Positions 24,348-35,889 of a DNA stretch of 64,000 nucleotides are shown here, piece by piece. The stretch covers positions 348,668-412,667 of the forward strand of contig MU394084.1 in the NCBI GenBank assembly GCA_022578605.1, given 5' to 3'. The position numbers and the translations under genes are program-made. The stretch is from Camillea tinctor. Lineage: Eukaryota > Ascomycota > Sordariomycetes > Xylariales > Xylariaceae. Below the pieces are notes generated by a model. It was given only the letters and a program-made list of their open reading frames with translations. It was not told the DNA's origin and did no database searches. Position 1 is the first letter of the stretch, and each line of letters starts with the position of its first letter.

Positions 24348-26712
24348 CTTGACGCCCTCTAAGATGTGCTATTCCCTGTCTAGACTCTATAATGTCTTAA
24401 GAAAGCCACCGAGAGTGCTTTAAGTAGACTTCTATATAGGCTACGTGTGGGTAGCTGTAAAAGGTAACAAATACGAAGACTCGGTTGGAGGGGATTCCCA
24501 AGTCAGTGGGTAACAACAGGTGGGTAAAGTAAGTTTTATTCAGATGTGAGAGAAAATATCACACCAAAAAAAAAAAAAAAAAGAGAAAAGGGAAGAATAT
24601 TTGTGAAATACAATGCAGCTATGCAATTACTAGAACAATGAATAATGATCTTGTTTGAGGAAGAGGGAAGAAATAAAAATAAAAATAGAAAAGGTTAAAA
24701 AAAAGAATAAAAGAAAAAAAAGAGAGAGAGAGCAAGAAAGAGAGAAAGATGTAGGCTACAAACAAAATGTGTGTGTGTAAGTGTGGGTGTGTGTGATAAG
24801 GTGCAAATCCCAAAAGAGGCTGATTAACCCCGCGGTGATTTGACACTGACTGAATAAGGTCTTGTAGTACTGTATGGCATGTATGCAAAACAAAAAAAAA
24901 AAAGCTTCCTTCTCCCCCACCTTTTCTCCATATAGCTTTTATCTGGGTAGCACTACATAAGATAGGTCGAATAGGTACCTACCATTTACCCTAACCTTAC
25001 CCCAAGTAGGTAGGTATCTGACTTCACGTATCCGAGTACATGTGTTCTGCCTACATGTACATACATGTAGACGTGGGGTAAATGTGTAGTACAGAGACCT
25101 GCAGATGCCCATTTCCCTGTACTACTCTGGTACCAGCCTGCCTGCCTGCCTACCATCCCGAGGCACTTGACCTACTATACTTTTACAAAGTTATGCAAGA
25201 CATAATTGTGGCATGAGAGTTGAACACATGCACAACTTTGGGTAACTCAATCTATTTCTTACAGTACTACTATATGTCAAGTATAACTTAAACCTACACC
25301 CGAACAACTCTTTTAAACATTTCAATACAATTCTGCTTCAATTGATGATGGATATAAATACTATACTACTACACTACACTACACTACACTATGAATATCC
25401 AATTTCCATGGTTCACCGCCCTATACATTTCCTGGATCTGACGTCACAGGTTATCCGGGGAAGGTTACCATTGGAATCTCACCACGCCCGACCGGTTCTC
25501 CGGCTCCGTATTGCGCACCAACTGGAATTCACCTTTTGTCTTGCGCATATTTCGGGACCTGCTCCGTAAGTGTGCATGAGTACGGAGTAAGTACCTGGGT
25601 ATTAGTATGTCTGACCCATCTCAAAATGACAACTCAAGAAAACTAGTGACTACTCAGATAAATCTGGACAACCAGGGAGATATCAACTGTACATTACCTA
25701 CATACATACATACATACCATACCATGATACCTACCAACCTATGCTACACTACAGCCAATGTGGGTCAACGACTGGGATAGGGCTATCCTACTATATACTG
25801 TCTATGATCTACAGTGTGCTCCCAATCATAAAGCTCACAGCATTCGTTTTTGCGAACACGGCTCCTCATTGGACCTATTGGAGACCCGGTCCGCCAGCAC
25901 TTTCTTTTCACTGCCGGAGAAATCTCCCCAGCTTCTTGTCGAGCAGTATTTCGTCTAAACCAACGCGGCGCGTGCTAACGCGAAAGAATGTAACCTGCTA
26001 CCAGGGGTTTTCCAGGGATGGGCGGTTTTTTTCTAAAAAGGAACGGAGAGAGGGAGAGGGAGAGAGAGAAAGAAAAGAAGAGAGAATGATAGGCCAGTTT
26101 CTTGGCCCTTTAAAGCCCTAAACCTCCGTCCCTCATCGCAGTGTTATTTACACGTTTCGTTTCGTTTTATTTAGTTCCATTCTCTGTCTAGTTCTCTCTT
26201 TCTCTCCCCTCTCCTCCCTCAGAAACAAAACACCTCAGCTCTCTAGGCTGTGAAGTTAATTACCATAAATTGATCTGGAGACCTCCTTATTCGAGAGCCC
26301 AAGCCGTCGCATTGCATTGCTTACCTGTCATAAAAACTCCAACTGAAGCGCATCACGCTGGTGGTTGGCGCCCCACGTGCCCCCGGACTGCTAAGATCGC
26401 GCTGCTATGGCGTGCTTAGGCAGTCGGGTCACAATTCACACCTTTCCCCAATGGTGTTGTTAAGCTACGACCAGTCGGAGCCTGTCCTGACCGACAGCCA
26501 TTACCATCTGCTTGTAATTCAGACTACCTACGCTCGAGCCGGCCCCAGGTCGATATCTATGGGTTGGCACTATCGAGCGAACAGAAGCAAAAAAATATTG
26601 GACCGCTTGAGGGGGAAAACTGGTTCTCACCGTGGTGGTTGCGACGCCTGACTCCGCTGTAGGCGAGATTTCGTGATACTCTTGCAGGTGTACGTGATAG
26701 CAATTGCCGATA
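24348..26712. other. Divergent intergenic region between SPATA20-like and sulfatase genes
   Basis: No gene is supported. A purine-rich plus strand at about 24555-24765 is a pyrimidine tract upstream of the SPATA20-like gene. There are ACTAC repeats near 25366-25390, a GA-rich patch at 26045-26085, a CT tract at 26185-26220 and an E-box CACGTG at 26374-26379 about 340 bases before the sulfatase. Confidence 0.5.
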
Positions 26713-29332
26713 ATGGCGGCCAGCTCTGGAGAAAGTCCCAAGGGGACGGCTGTATATAAGCTGTTTCCCTGGCGGAAGTCTTTGGTGGCCCCTATGTCTC
26801 CTCTGCTCCAACGCATAGGCATCTTCGTTAGCATCATGTTGTTTCTGGCTCTATGTGCTAGTCTCAGCCTCTGGGCGACTGCTCGCGCCCAGGACAGGCC
26901 TAATATTGTTTTCATCATGACCGATGACCAAGATAGACGCCTTGGCTCGACCGACTACCAATCTGCTCTGCAAAGGGAGTTGGTCGCCAAAGGCACCGAG
27001 TTTACAAACCACTATACAAACCAGGCACTTTGCTGTCCAAGTCGATCCACTCTTTTGCGAGGACAAACTGTCCGTATGTTGTCCGCTCTCCCCAGAAAAG
27101 AAAACCTATTTCTCTTGCCTACTTGCTTTTTTTCGTAACCTCTACATGTTTGCAATATAGACTCGAATACCACCAGTGTAATGACATACTAAATAACATC
27201 GGATGGGATAGATAACACGAATCTCACAAACGTGGTAGCTCCTGGGTAAGCCATGACCTCTTGGGACCTTGTCTAGGCATCTGTACTGATATTAGATTTC
27301 TCGCTGCAGAGGCTCGTATAATAAATGGGTAGCATCAGGCCAAGACAAGAATTACTTGCCTCATTGGCTGAGCTCGGCTGGCTACAGAAGCGAGTGTAGG
27401 TTTGCTATGCCACATGACTAGACTTGGGTAGTAACAACTAACTATATCTTGAGACGTTGGAAAGCTCATGAATGGGTACGGCATTTCCAATTACGACACC
27501 AAATCCAAAGGATGGGATTGGAGCGACCTCCTTGTATGTTCCAGTCTTGCGATCTCGACAGTCTTCCCAATGCTCATACGAATAGGTTGAACCTTACATC
27601 GATGATTTCAATCTTCCTGTGCTATCCCAAAACGGTCAGTTTCTTCACAGCCGTTACCCATGATATCCACTCTCTTTACTATGTATGAAATGTTGCAAAT
27701 ACGTTCTTTTGACGTATAATAACTGCAATGATGCTCTTTGATATTTAGCTAACACCCATTTCGTTTATTAGGCGAACGGCCTATTTTCTATGACGGATTT
27801 CACCAAACGGATGTGATTCGCATCAAAGCGTATGCAACTATTTTCTCTTTTTCGGGTTAGTTAGGTGCTGAGCTGACAAAACGTAATAATGTACAGTCTC
27901 AATAGGCTGGACTACCTTCTAAACAAGTCCCAACCCTTCTTTTTAGCCATAACCCCTTTTACACCACATGTTGGCTTCCAACAAGACAAGCCGTCTCATA
28001 GGTACGTCCATTGACCCCTTTATTATTTGATATGACTTAATACTTACCTCACGAAAGACCAATACCCCAGCAACGACATCTTGAGCTGTTTCCTAATGCC
28101 AAGGCACCGAGGACGCCGAATTTCAACCCCTCTGACGATTATCAAGTCAATGCGGGCGGTTGGGTGAAAGACCTCATTGCTATGAATGAGTCGGCGATTA
28201 ACTTTGCCGACTTTGTTTTCCGATCTCGAGCTCAAGCATTGGCTGGAGTCGACGAGATCATTGAAGACGTGATTGCTAAGTTGGAAGCTAAAGGCGCTCT
28301 GAACAATACGTACGGTAAGAAACCCTGGACCGAGTTGAGACCGTCATCATGAATATCTAGCTAATAACATACATAGTTATCTATACATCTGACAATGGCT
28401 ACCACCTCGGGCAGCATAGAATGCCAGCTGGAAAGTCCTTGTTTTATAACGAGGACACGAACATCCCTTTCGTCGTACGGGGTCCGGGCGTCCCAGCAAA
28501 TGTAACATCCAACATTCCAGGCTTGCATCTAGACTTGGCGCCTACTTTCCTCGACATCGCCGGGGTCGCTGAATCGGACTGGCCTGTGTTTTTCGACGGG
28601 CGCAGTCTGCTAGACCAATGGCACAACCCCACATCTAGCGAAATCAGGGGGGCAGAGGCCGGACAAGGTAACTCGAAGGAGAGCATCAACATCGAGTACT
28701 GGGGCCGCGCCGGCATCGAAGCGCCCAGCGCCGGCGCGCTCGGATCCCCCTTCCTGAACACCACGTACAAAACGATCCGCCTGCTAGGCGAAGACCAGGG
28801 CTGGGTGTACACCGTCTGGTGCTCGGGCGAGAAGGAGCTATACGACACGGCCGCGGACCCGTACGAGCTGACGAACCTGCTCGCCGGCGCCGACAGCGCA
28901 ACCCACACGCAGCTCACGAACCGCCTCAACGCGCTGCTCATGGTGACCAAGTCGTGCGAGCAGAACGTGTGCCGCGACCCGTGGTCGCTGCTCAACAACA
29001 ACAACGGCACGGCCCTCGCCTCCCTGACGCAGGCCCTCGACTCTGCGCACGATGCGTATTTCGCTAGCTTCGAGAGGGTCCAGTTCGACACCTGCCTCCA
29101 GGTCCAGTCCGTCGCCAACGAGGGCCCGTATTTCCCCGCCCTGGAGGACGCGCAGGCAGGTGGCCTCGGCAGGGCGTACCGCGACCCGACGGATGTTATA
29201 CCCGCGGCGGGCGGCGTGCGGACGATCTCTACGCCCAATTATTATGGCACCGCCGAGCAGAGGAATGCTACGCTCGCGGATATTAACGCGGTGTCGAGGG
29301 TGCTTACTGATGCGGAGCTTGCGGCGAGGTGA
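26713..29332 (+). CDS. Arylsulfatase-type sulfatase with N-terminal signal or anchor
   Basis: This is a formylglycine-dependent sulfatase that removes sulfate from organic esters, probably to scavenge sulfur. Nine exons: 26713-27073, 27212-27245, 27310-27395, 27454-27533, 27586-27634, 27772-27829, 27897-28001, 28058-28314 and 28377-29332, giving 661 residues. All eight introns keep frame. Metal-binding Asp71 and Asp72 lie in IVFIMTDDQD. The sulfatase signature CCPSRSTLLRG starts at Cys107, the residue oxidised to formylglycine. A second metal site, YTSDNGYHLGQH, is at about 346-357. A hydrophobic segment at 34-58 precedes the catalytic domain. From the ATG at 26713 it looks like a signal anchor; from a second ATG at 26794 it would be a classical signal peptide and the protein 634 residues. 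A TATATAAG between the two (26753) leaves the start open. Base composition of the last exon is richer in G and C than the first exons. Substrate cannot be told from sequence. Confidence 0.9.
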
Positions 29333-30243
29333 GGGGTTAAGGTATGAATATATACTCTAAGGGTAGGAGGTATATGGGTAGGGTGGATCAGAATTCTATA
29401 GAATATATAGACGTACTAGCGTCGTAATGGAATAGTATGTTGCATGATACCAGATGGCGGCTGTTTGTGTTTGCTTTAGGATAGGGGTTGATGTTTATAG
29501 ACGTCCCGGGACGCCTAGTAATTTCGGTTTTCTCTCTCTGATATAAGAGGCCTCCCCGCCCCTTTTGATCTTCCTTCTGTCTTTAGATTAAGTGACTTAG
29601 TTACCTCTACCCCTAGAGTGAATCACTATAGTTGATATATACCGACCAAAATAGAGTGTAGACACAGTATCGACTGACTAGTGGACTCTATTGGTATTGG
29701 CACTTACTACTAGTCTTCCGGCTTCCATGTAAGTTGAAGAACTACTATGTTTACAATCATTGATGAATCCAAATAGACTTATACGGAAGTGAGATACCTT
29801 TGCCCTAACTATCGTCTAGTAGTCGGCTCATATCCATGACATGGCTGATACAATGGAAATACCTTTTTAAAAGAAAAAAAGGCGGATTTAAAAATAATAA
29901 CGTATATATAAAGCAGAGTTACTAAGGGGAGGTTGACGGCTGAGGTTCCTTGCATTAGTTTTCGACAACAATCAGCACCGGTGACTAGATGAGTACTCAA
30001 CCGTGAGACAAGAGCAGCTGCTAGGACCTTAACACTAATCATGAATTTTGAAGTTTGTAGAGGTTGCAATACCCAATAAACTCACTACTAATTAGTATAA
30101 AGCCACTTTCAACTAAAGAAGAAGAAAAACAAACGACCCTCCTGCTAGAAGATCTCTATTTCTATAGCTCTACACACCATACCGCAACATCCATACCAAC
30201 CCCCTAAAACTAAAACACAGAATACCTACCTATCCTATGCACC
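29333..30243. other. Intergenic region downstream of the sulfatase
   Basis: No gene is firmly supported. A minus-strand open frame of 77 codons starting at 30042 begins with a signal-peptide-like stretch (MISVKVLAAALV) followed by CC; it is described in the findings only. Confidence 0.4.
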
Positions 30244-30555
30244 ATGGCCCACCGATCCACCCCCGCCATCATAGCACTGGCCCTCATCCTCGTCATCTTC
30301 CTACCACTTGCCTCGTCTATCCCTCGTCCTCCCACCGCGATCGGGGCACAAACCAATCGTCCCACTACCACTACACTCGTTCGTACTACCCCTTCACCCC
30401 CTCGCATTGCTATAACGCGGTTCCTGACGGCTGCTGCTACTGCGAATACCGAGCTGGAGGGAGGACAGGGGGTTGTTGATGGGGGGAAGGCGCGGAGCGT
30501 GGAGGGGGTTGTGGTGGATCAGGGGGAAAGGGAGAGGAACAGGGGCGTGGTGTGA
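30244..30555 (+). CDS. Hypothetical small secreted protein (weak call)
   Basis: This is a 103-codon open frame beginning in a good start context (ACCATGG). The first ~25 residues resemble a signal peptide: RS near the start, then a hydrophobic core IIALALILVIFLPLA and a small-residue site. The rest is low-complexity, Pro/Thr/Arg-rich and then Gly/Val-rich, without cysteines. I recognise no family. The frame ends just before a long G run. It could be a chance frame, since the second half is purine-rich repeat-like DNA. Confidence 0.3.
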   Translation: MAHRSTPAIIALALILVIFLPLASSIPRPPTAIGAQTNRPTTTTLVRTTPSPPRIAITRFLTAAATANTELEGGQGVVDGGKARSVEGVVVDQGERERNRGVV

Positions 30556-30562
30556 AAAAAGG

Positions 30563-30588
30563 GGGGGAAGGGGGGGGGGGGGGGGGGG
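30563..30588. repeat. Poly-G tract
   Basis: Following the stop of the small open frame are a short G run, two A, then 19 consecutive G (30570-30588). Such tracts slip in replication and sequencing, so the true length may differ. Confidence 0.85.
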
Positions 30589-33500
30589 AGTGCGAGTGTG
30601 TAGGATTATAGGAGAGGCAAGGGGAAAGGAGAGAGGGTAGGTAATGAGGTAAATAGCGAGTGGTGTAAGGGATGGGAATTCAGGGGAGAGAGAGATGTTA
30701 AGTTGTGCTTAGCTACTGCCTTGCTGTGTTGGTCGTCGTAGATGGTAGACTGTGACGATGGTCCTCCCCCTTTTTTTCTCAGGAAAGGGGACAATTCGCT
30801 CGGAAATACCTCATAACTTAGGTAATTTCTAGAGCCTTGAAGGTATAGATTCTTCGTGTTTACTAAACTTCTCAGTCGACGTCGTGGATGTCTTTCCCAT
30901 TAAACTCCCACACCCTCTTCCGCCTAGATCTATCCCCGGGGCAAGGGTACTCGACGTAGGCTGGACCTCTATAATCTACAATCTTCTCTAGACGCACTCC
31001 TTTCTATTACAGCGAGAACTGTCCAAGGCACATTAGCCACCTCGGAATGTTCAATTCTAGCATCGATTTGAACAATAACTTAATCCAGGCAGACACGCAG
31101 TTCGATTGATGGATCAGTGAACCTCCACCGGTGCATCTTTCTTCTGCTTATCACCTCCTACTTTGGAGCTGAACTCCCCTAGCTTTGTTATCAAAGCTGG
31201 AAAAAAGCCAACCGGCCCGGCTATCAAAAGAACATCGTCTCGTCTGCCCGAAAGTCTCGTTTCGGAAGCGAGCTTTCTGCGCACGCTTGCCGCAAAACCC
31301 AACACTCCCGACAACAACAACCGGGTACTAAGCGAAGCCAGGCTTTCCGAAATTTCAATTCATGGCCTATCTTACTGTGATAATATCTAATTGGCTCGAT
31401 GTTGGTGGTAAGACATATAACTATTGACGACGCCATACCTAACAATACCAGCTGAAATGCATGTTAGTGCAGGGTCACAATATTGAAAACTTTTTGTCAG
31501 AAAGTGGCTGTGAACTGTTCTTTTTTAATGTAACGTCTTCTACACCTGTATTCAATTTTTTTTCTCGGCGCTCATTTGAAGCTGGATTGGATAGCTCACC
31601 GCCTCCCCACGTCTGCCTCGTTCGGCGTCTGATTGCCAGAACAGGAGGCCATTCATCTATCTGCCTCCCGTTGTGGCTATCTGTCAAATTTGACGTCGCC
31701 CCTATGGGGAGAGTCGCATAGGAGGCGTCCCAGCAACGAGGTCATGGGAGCGAGTTGCTGGGACCAGGTTCTTTATAATGCCCTCGGGTACGGGATCAAA
31801 TACGAGATCGAGGTCGATCTGTTCGGCCTGCCCCGTCGCCGAGGTCGGGTTCTGGCAGGCCATGCTATCCCTACGATCGGTACCGTCAGATCTTGGCGCC
31901 AGGGCGGCGCTACTGAGCAAGTTTACTGATGGCCCGACCTGTTGGATGAGCGAACCGGCACCGGCATATTGTCTGGGCAGTTTACAGGGTTGTGTTCCGA
32001 ATGGTTCGCGTGACATAATGTCTCGGAGCCGGTCCGCTGTGCTGACCGGGTTCGGATTTTTGAAATTGCTTCATAGCTACCACATACCTGCAAGCATTAG
32101 AAATTATGAGTATTGACAGATAAATATAAATCTAATTAATAGTTAATTAGATAGGCACATATTAGAAGGCTTGCTCGGGTATCAGGTTTTAGACAGTAGG
32201 ACCGGGGCTAGAATAGGGGTCAGATGCCAGTATAGCAACCAGTATAGAAGCTCCTATAAGCGACATTATAATACATTGTGTATCTATATAGCTACTTCCA
32301 AACAATGTATCTACTTGATTGCTTCTATAATTTGAGACAGTCTCAATACGGTTTTAGTTTTACTCATTATATTTCGGTGCCACTTTCGAGGTGAATTGAT
32401 CGGTGAGATGCCCCCCCTTTTCTTTTCGTTTTTAAACTGACACCCAGGGCTTTCAGTAGGGTAATGATAGTAAAGAATACCTATTGTGCTAAAATGTTAG
32501 AATGGTTAAGTAAGCGTCTACGTTGGAACATAGTTTTTCTAGAACTATCTTCCCAAGTCCTGCATGAATCATGCAGTATAAGATAGAACTTGCTGTCACG
32601 AGTCAGGTAGGCTTATATAATACCTAAAGCACCTATGCAGTTATTACAAAGCATCAAGAACTAGAAATGGTTGAATTTCTTCTGTTCCTCTTGGGAAGTA
32701 GGGTTATAGAGGTTAGGTGCCTACATCACAATATTGTGCTCCTTGATCTTTACATCCTCTCATGTATCCTAATCAGTACTTGACTTTCCTAATAGTTACG
32801 TGTAACTAGCTAAATGTTTGGTGTTACGAATTGCTGCAGAACATCATAGGTATGGTTACACAGTTATACAGATTATCTTACACCTGGCATAAGAGTACAT
32901 CAATAGTAGTGCTGGTAAAATTAATATCGCTAGGGCAGCTTGCAGCAAGTCAAGTTCTAGATCAGGGCGAACATTTCTATAAAGTATTATTAGAATAATG
33001 CATATGAACCATCACATCTACCTAACATCTACCTAAGCTTACCAATCTACGACTATGTACAGGTACTTTATTTGATAATAGATACCTAAAGTCCCATGTC
33101 TAATAGAAAGGAGTTAACCTATACAACCACTTACACAACCCCGTCCTTTGCATCCTCTTCTCTCGTCATCATGAAATGAATCAAAACAAAAGGTCATCAG
33201 CATAAATGTCCGAGAAACGACCCAACCAACGAAATTTGAGGGACTCCATAAGGTGTTGTTGTTGGAAGTTGTCGGTTGAAGACTTGTCTCTTGTTTAACC
33301 TCGGGAATAAGAGCATCCTCCCATACCCATCCCCACATTACGACTGCGCCTACATACATAGGTTACATACATCAATACACTACATACATCCACATGGACC
33401 TCACCTGCTACCTCTCTAGTAAGCGAGCCTAAAAAACAACAGGATCAGACCCCTTTTCCCGATATGCGCCGAGCATACAACATTTTATCTCGGCCGATTG

Positions 33501-33931
33501 ATTCCCATGCGCCCCAGAAAAACATCGGGTCCTGCTGCTACTAATACCATAAGCCATGCTCGGGAATAGCAGCAACAGCAATCGAGTGGCTAGGTATTAC
33601 TTATACAGTAGTAGGGCAGCGAACTAAGCGCTGCTGATCAGCCGACCTCACCCGCCGAGATATCTCCCCAGCAAATGAGCGTCTTGTGGGGAAAAGACCC
33701 AGCCACCCACCTCTTCTCCAACAACGCAGTAAAAGTAACCTACAACACGCAACATACACATCATACTACCTACTGATATGCTAGTTATACCTAACTTACT
33801 TAGCCGGACTACCCAGTTGGGGTTACCAATGCGACAAGTGTTCGATTCTCGGGTACGGGCGGGATTTGCTCTGCTGCTTTCTGTATTATTATCTCATTGG
33901 TACCTACTTTCAAGGTTATACAGAATTCTAT

Positions 33932-33951
33932 GAGAGAGAGAGAGAGAGAGA
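33932..33951. repeat. GA dinucleotide repeat
   Basis: About ten GA units occur in a row within an intergenic region, followed by a purine-rich run. Confidence 0.85.
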
Positions 33952-34367
33952 AAGGGGAGGGGTTGTAAGGCTAAAGGGTTAAGGCACATGTTCTTTTTTC
34001 CTTCAACACCTCCTCCCCCCTCCCCCCTCACCCCCCTTTTCTTGGATATGATCCTCCCGAGGACCTACCGACATACATACTTAGCAACGTACATACATAA
34101 CGCACCAAACTTTTGCTAGGTTAGCTTTTTTTTTTTTTACCAAAGCGTAATGCATACAAATCGACTGATAGGTAGGTATTATAGGGGGGCATATGGGTCT
34201 TCTATCGTCATATAAATCATCATCTCGATCAGCAGACCGCAGACGTGCATGTAAAGTTGGTCTGCGTCAGCAGGAATTCACGGCTCAATGGGGGAAAAAA
34301 AGGGCTAAAGAGGAGGACATGAAGAGACCCAGAAATATAGGTAATCCGGAAAAGGATGGCATTTCAC

Positions 34368-34401
<34 letters not shown>

Positions 34402-34404
34402 ATG
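34368..34404. repeat. GAT/TAT trinucleotide microsatellite
   Basis: The pattern is GATGATGAT, then ATTATG units, then GATGATGATGATG. On the minus strand it reads as His/Asn codons in a short open frame, but nothing else supports coding. Confidence 0.8.
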
Positions 34405-35889
34405 TGTAATCAAAAGGTCCCGCATAACCTTTTTTGCATGTGCTTGTGTAAGTATGTATGTATGCATGTATGTAAGTGTGTGTTGTTGTTTTAATTTCCT
34501 CCCCCTCCAAGGTGAAAAAGTTACCTTACCTTTCTTTACCTTATTAACCTTACATTCTTTTTAGCCTTGTCAGCTTCTCGGGTGTCTCGTCTCCGAAGCT
34601 TTGGGATGCACTAGTACTGCGCAGTCTAGACCTTTCTCCCCAAACCTCGTGGGCGATCTTATTGTTGTACGATCAGGAGGATCACCCGCTACGATTGACA
34701 TATGTATGTATGTATGTAAGCATGTAGGGTAGAGAGGTACGGAGTAGGTAGTCTCGATGTATCGTCGAAGTACTGACTTTGTTTACATACACTAATACTA
34801 CTTACCAAGGTCGATTTGCATCGTGTGTGTGTGTATGGGTCCTTTTTTCCCCCCTTCTTCTTATTCATCCTCATTTATGGATACCTTTTGCCTTTACCCC
34901 TGCTCACCTCGTCCTCCGTCGGTAGCTGAGGTGAGACAGGATAGAAAAGTTCGAGAATCGAATCGATGGTAACATTCGCGTGTCATGTGCTTTATCAGTC
35001 ATGCGGGAAGGGGGCACAGACAGGGCGGAGATCTATCTAGCCCACCCCTAAGCGCTTACTTAGCGAGCAAGTGCGTGTTGTCTCGGTGGCGTAGGTGGTG
35101 TAGAACCGGATTATCTAGAGCGGCTGAGAGTAGTAGTTTACCTTAGCAGCGTGTAGGAAGGTCGACTAACAACAAGATATCATATTTGGGTCGGTAGAAC
35201 GGAGGACCAAGTTGAAGAGAAGAAGCTAAGCTCGTTATGTGCTTCGGGGGTATTTGTCGCGAGAAAAGGTTCAAGTAAGTAAGATTCGAGAACGGACTAT
35301 GGTGTAGAGTAAGCTTGACGTCTCATTTTTTGTTTATTTTCCCCATATATGCCCCATAGGGCAAAGACGAGATACGAGATACTACACCAGGTGCCTAAGT
35401 GTCTATCTAAGTATCTATCTACTTTACTTATAGTGCGCAAGTACCTAACTAGATGAAGATATTTCGTCATTGGTGCATGGATTACTTGGAATATCCCTGT
35501 AGGCAAAAATGGATCGTCCCGTCCCCTGTACTTCCCAAATCGCAAGAGATGGTCCAAGCTCAGCAGCATTGACCACATGCGAAGCCCAAGGCTGGGACAA
35601 CAAGTTTAGCACGGCTTGCCTGATGGAGCAAGATGCAAGCCCCGAGAATTATTGGTTTTTACTGATTTTTTAACTCCGAGATAAGCTCAACTGTCTAGGT
35701 AACCTACGGAGAGTCGGAAGTGTTATCAGGTGTAAACCGGCTTTTGCCAATGCTTACCTCCAATAGTATGTCATAGTAGTACTACATAGTTATTATTCTA
35801 AGACGAAATTAATCTCCTATCATTTCCTCACGACTCCCCCCCTTCCCCCCTTCCCCCCCCCAAAAAAAAAACCATCACCCCTTTAGGCG

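Larger units (their letters stand above)
30556..35889. other. Long gene-poor intergenic region upstream of LIP2
   Basis: This is 5.3 kb with no gene I can assign. It holds a G run just after 30566, a more G+C-rich island at about 31690-32060 with an open frame on the minus strand, AT-rich sequence at 32090-33110, a GA repeat at 33932-33951 and a GAT/TAT microsatellite at 34368-34404. Confidence 0.45.

Noticed and set aside
28444..29238. Minus-strand open frame of 264 codons opposite the last sulfatase exon
   Set aside because: This is antisense to a well-supported exon and its content is Ser/Arg/Pro typical of a reversed G/C-rich gene.
34285..34467. His/Asn-rich small frame over the GAT microsatellite
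   Set aside because: Coding-like only because of the repeat; nothing else supports a gene.
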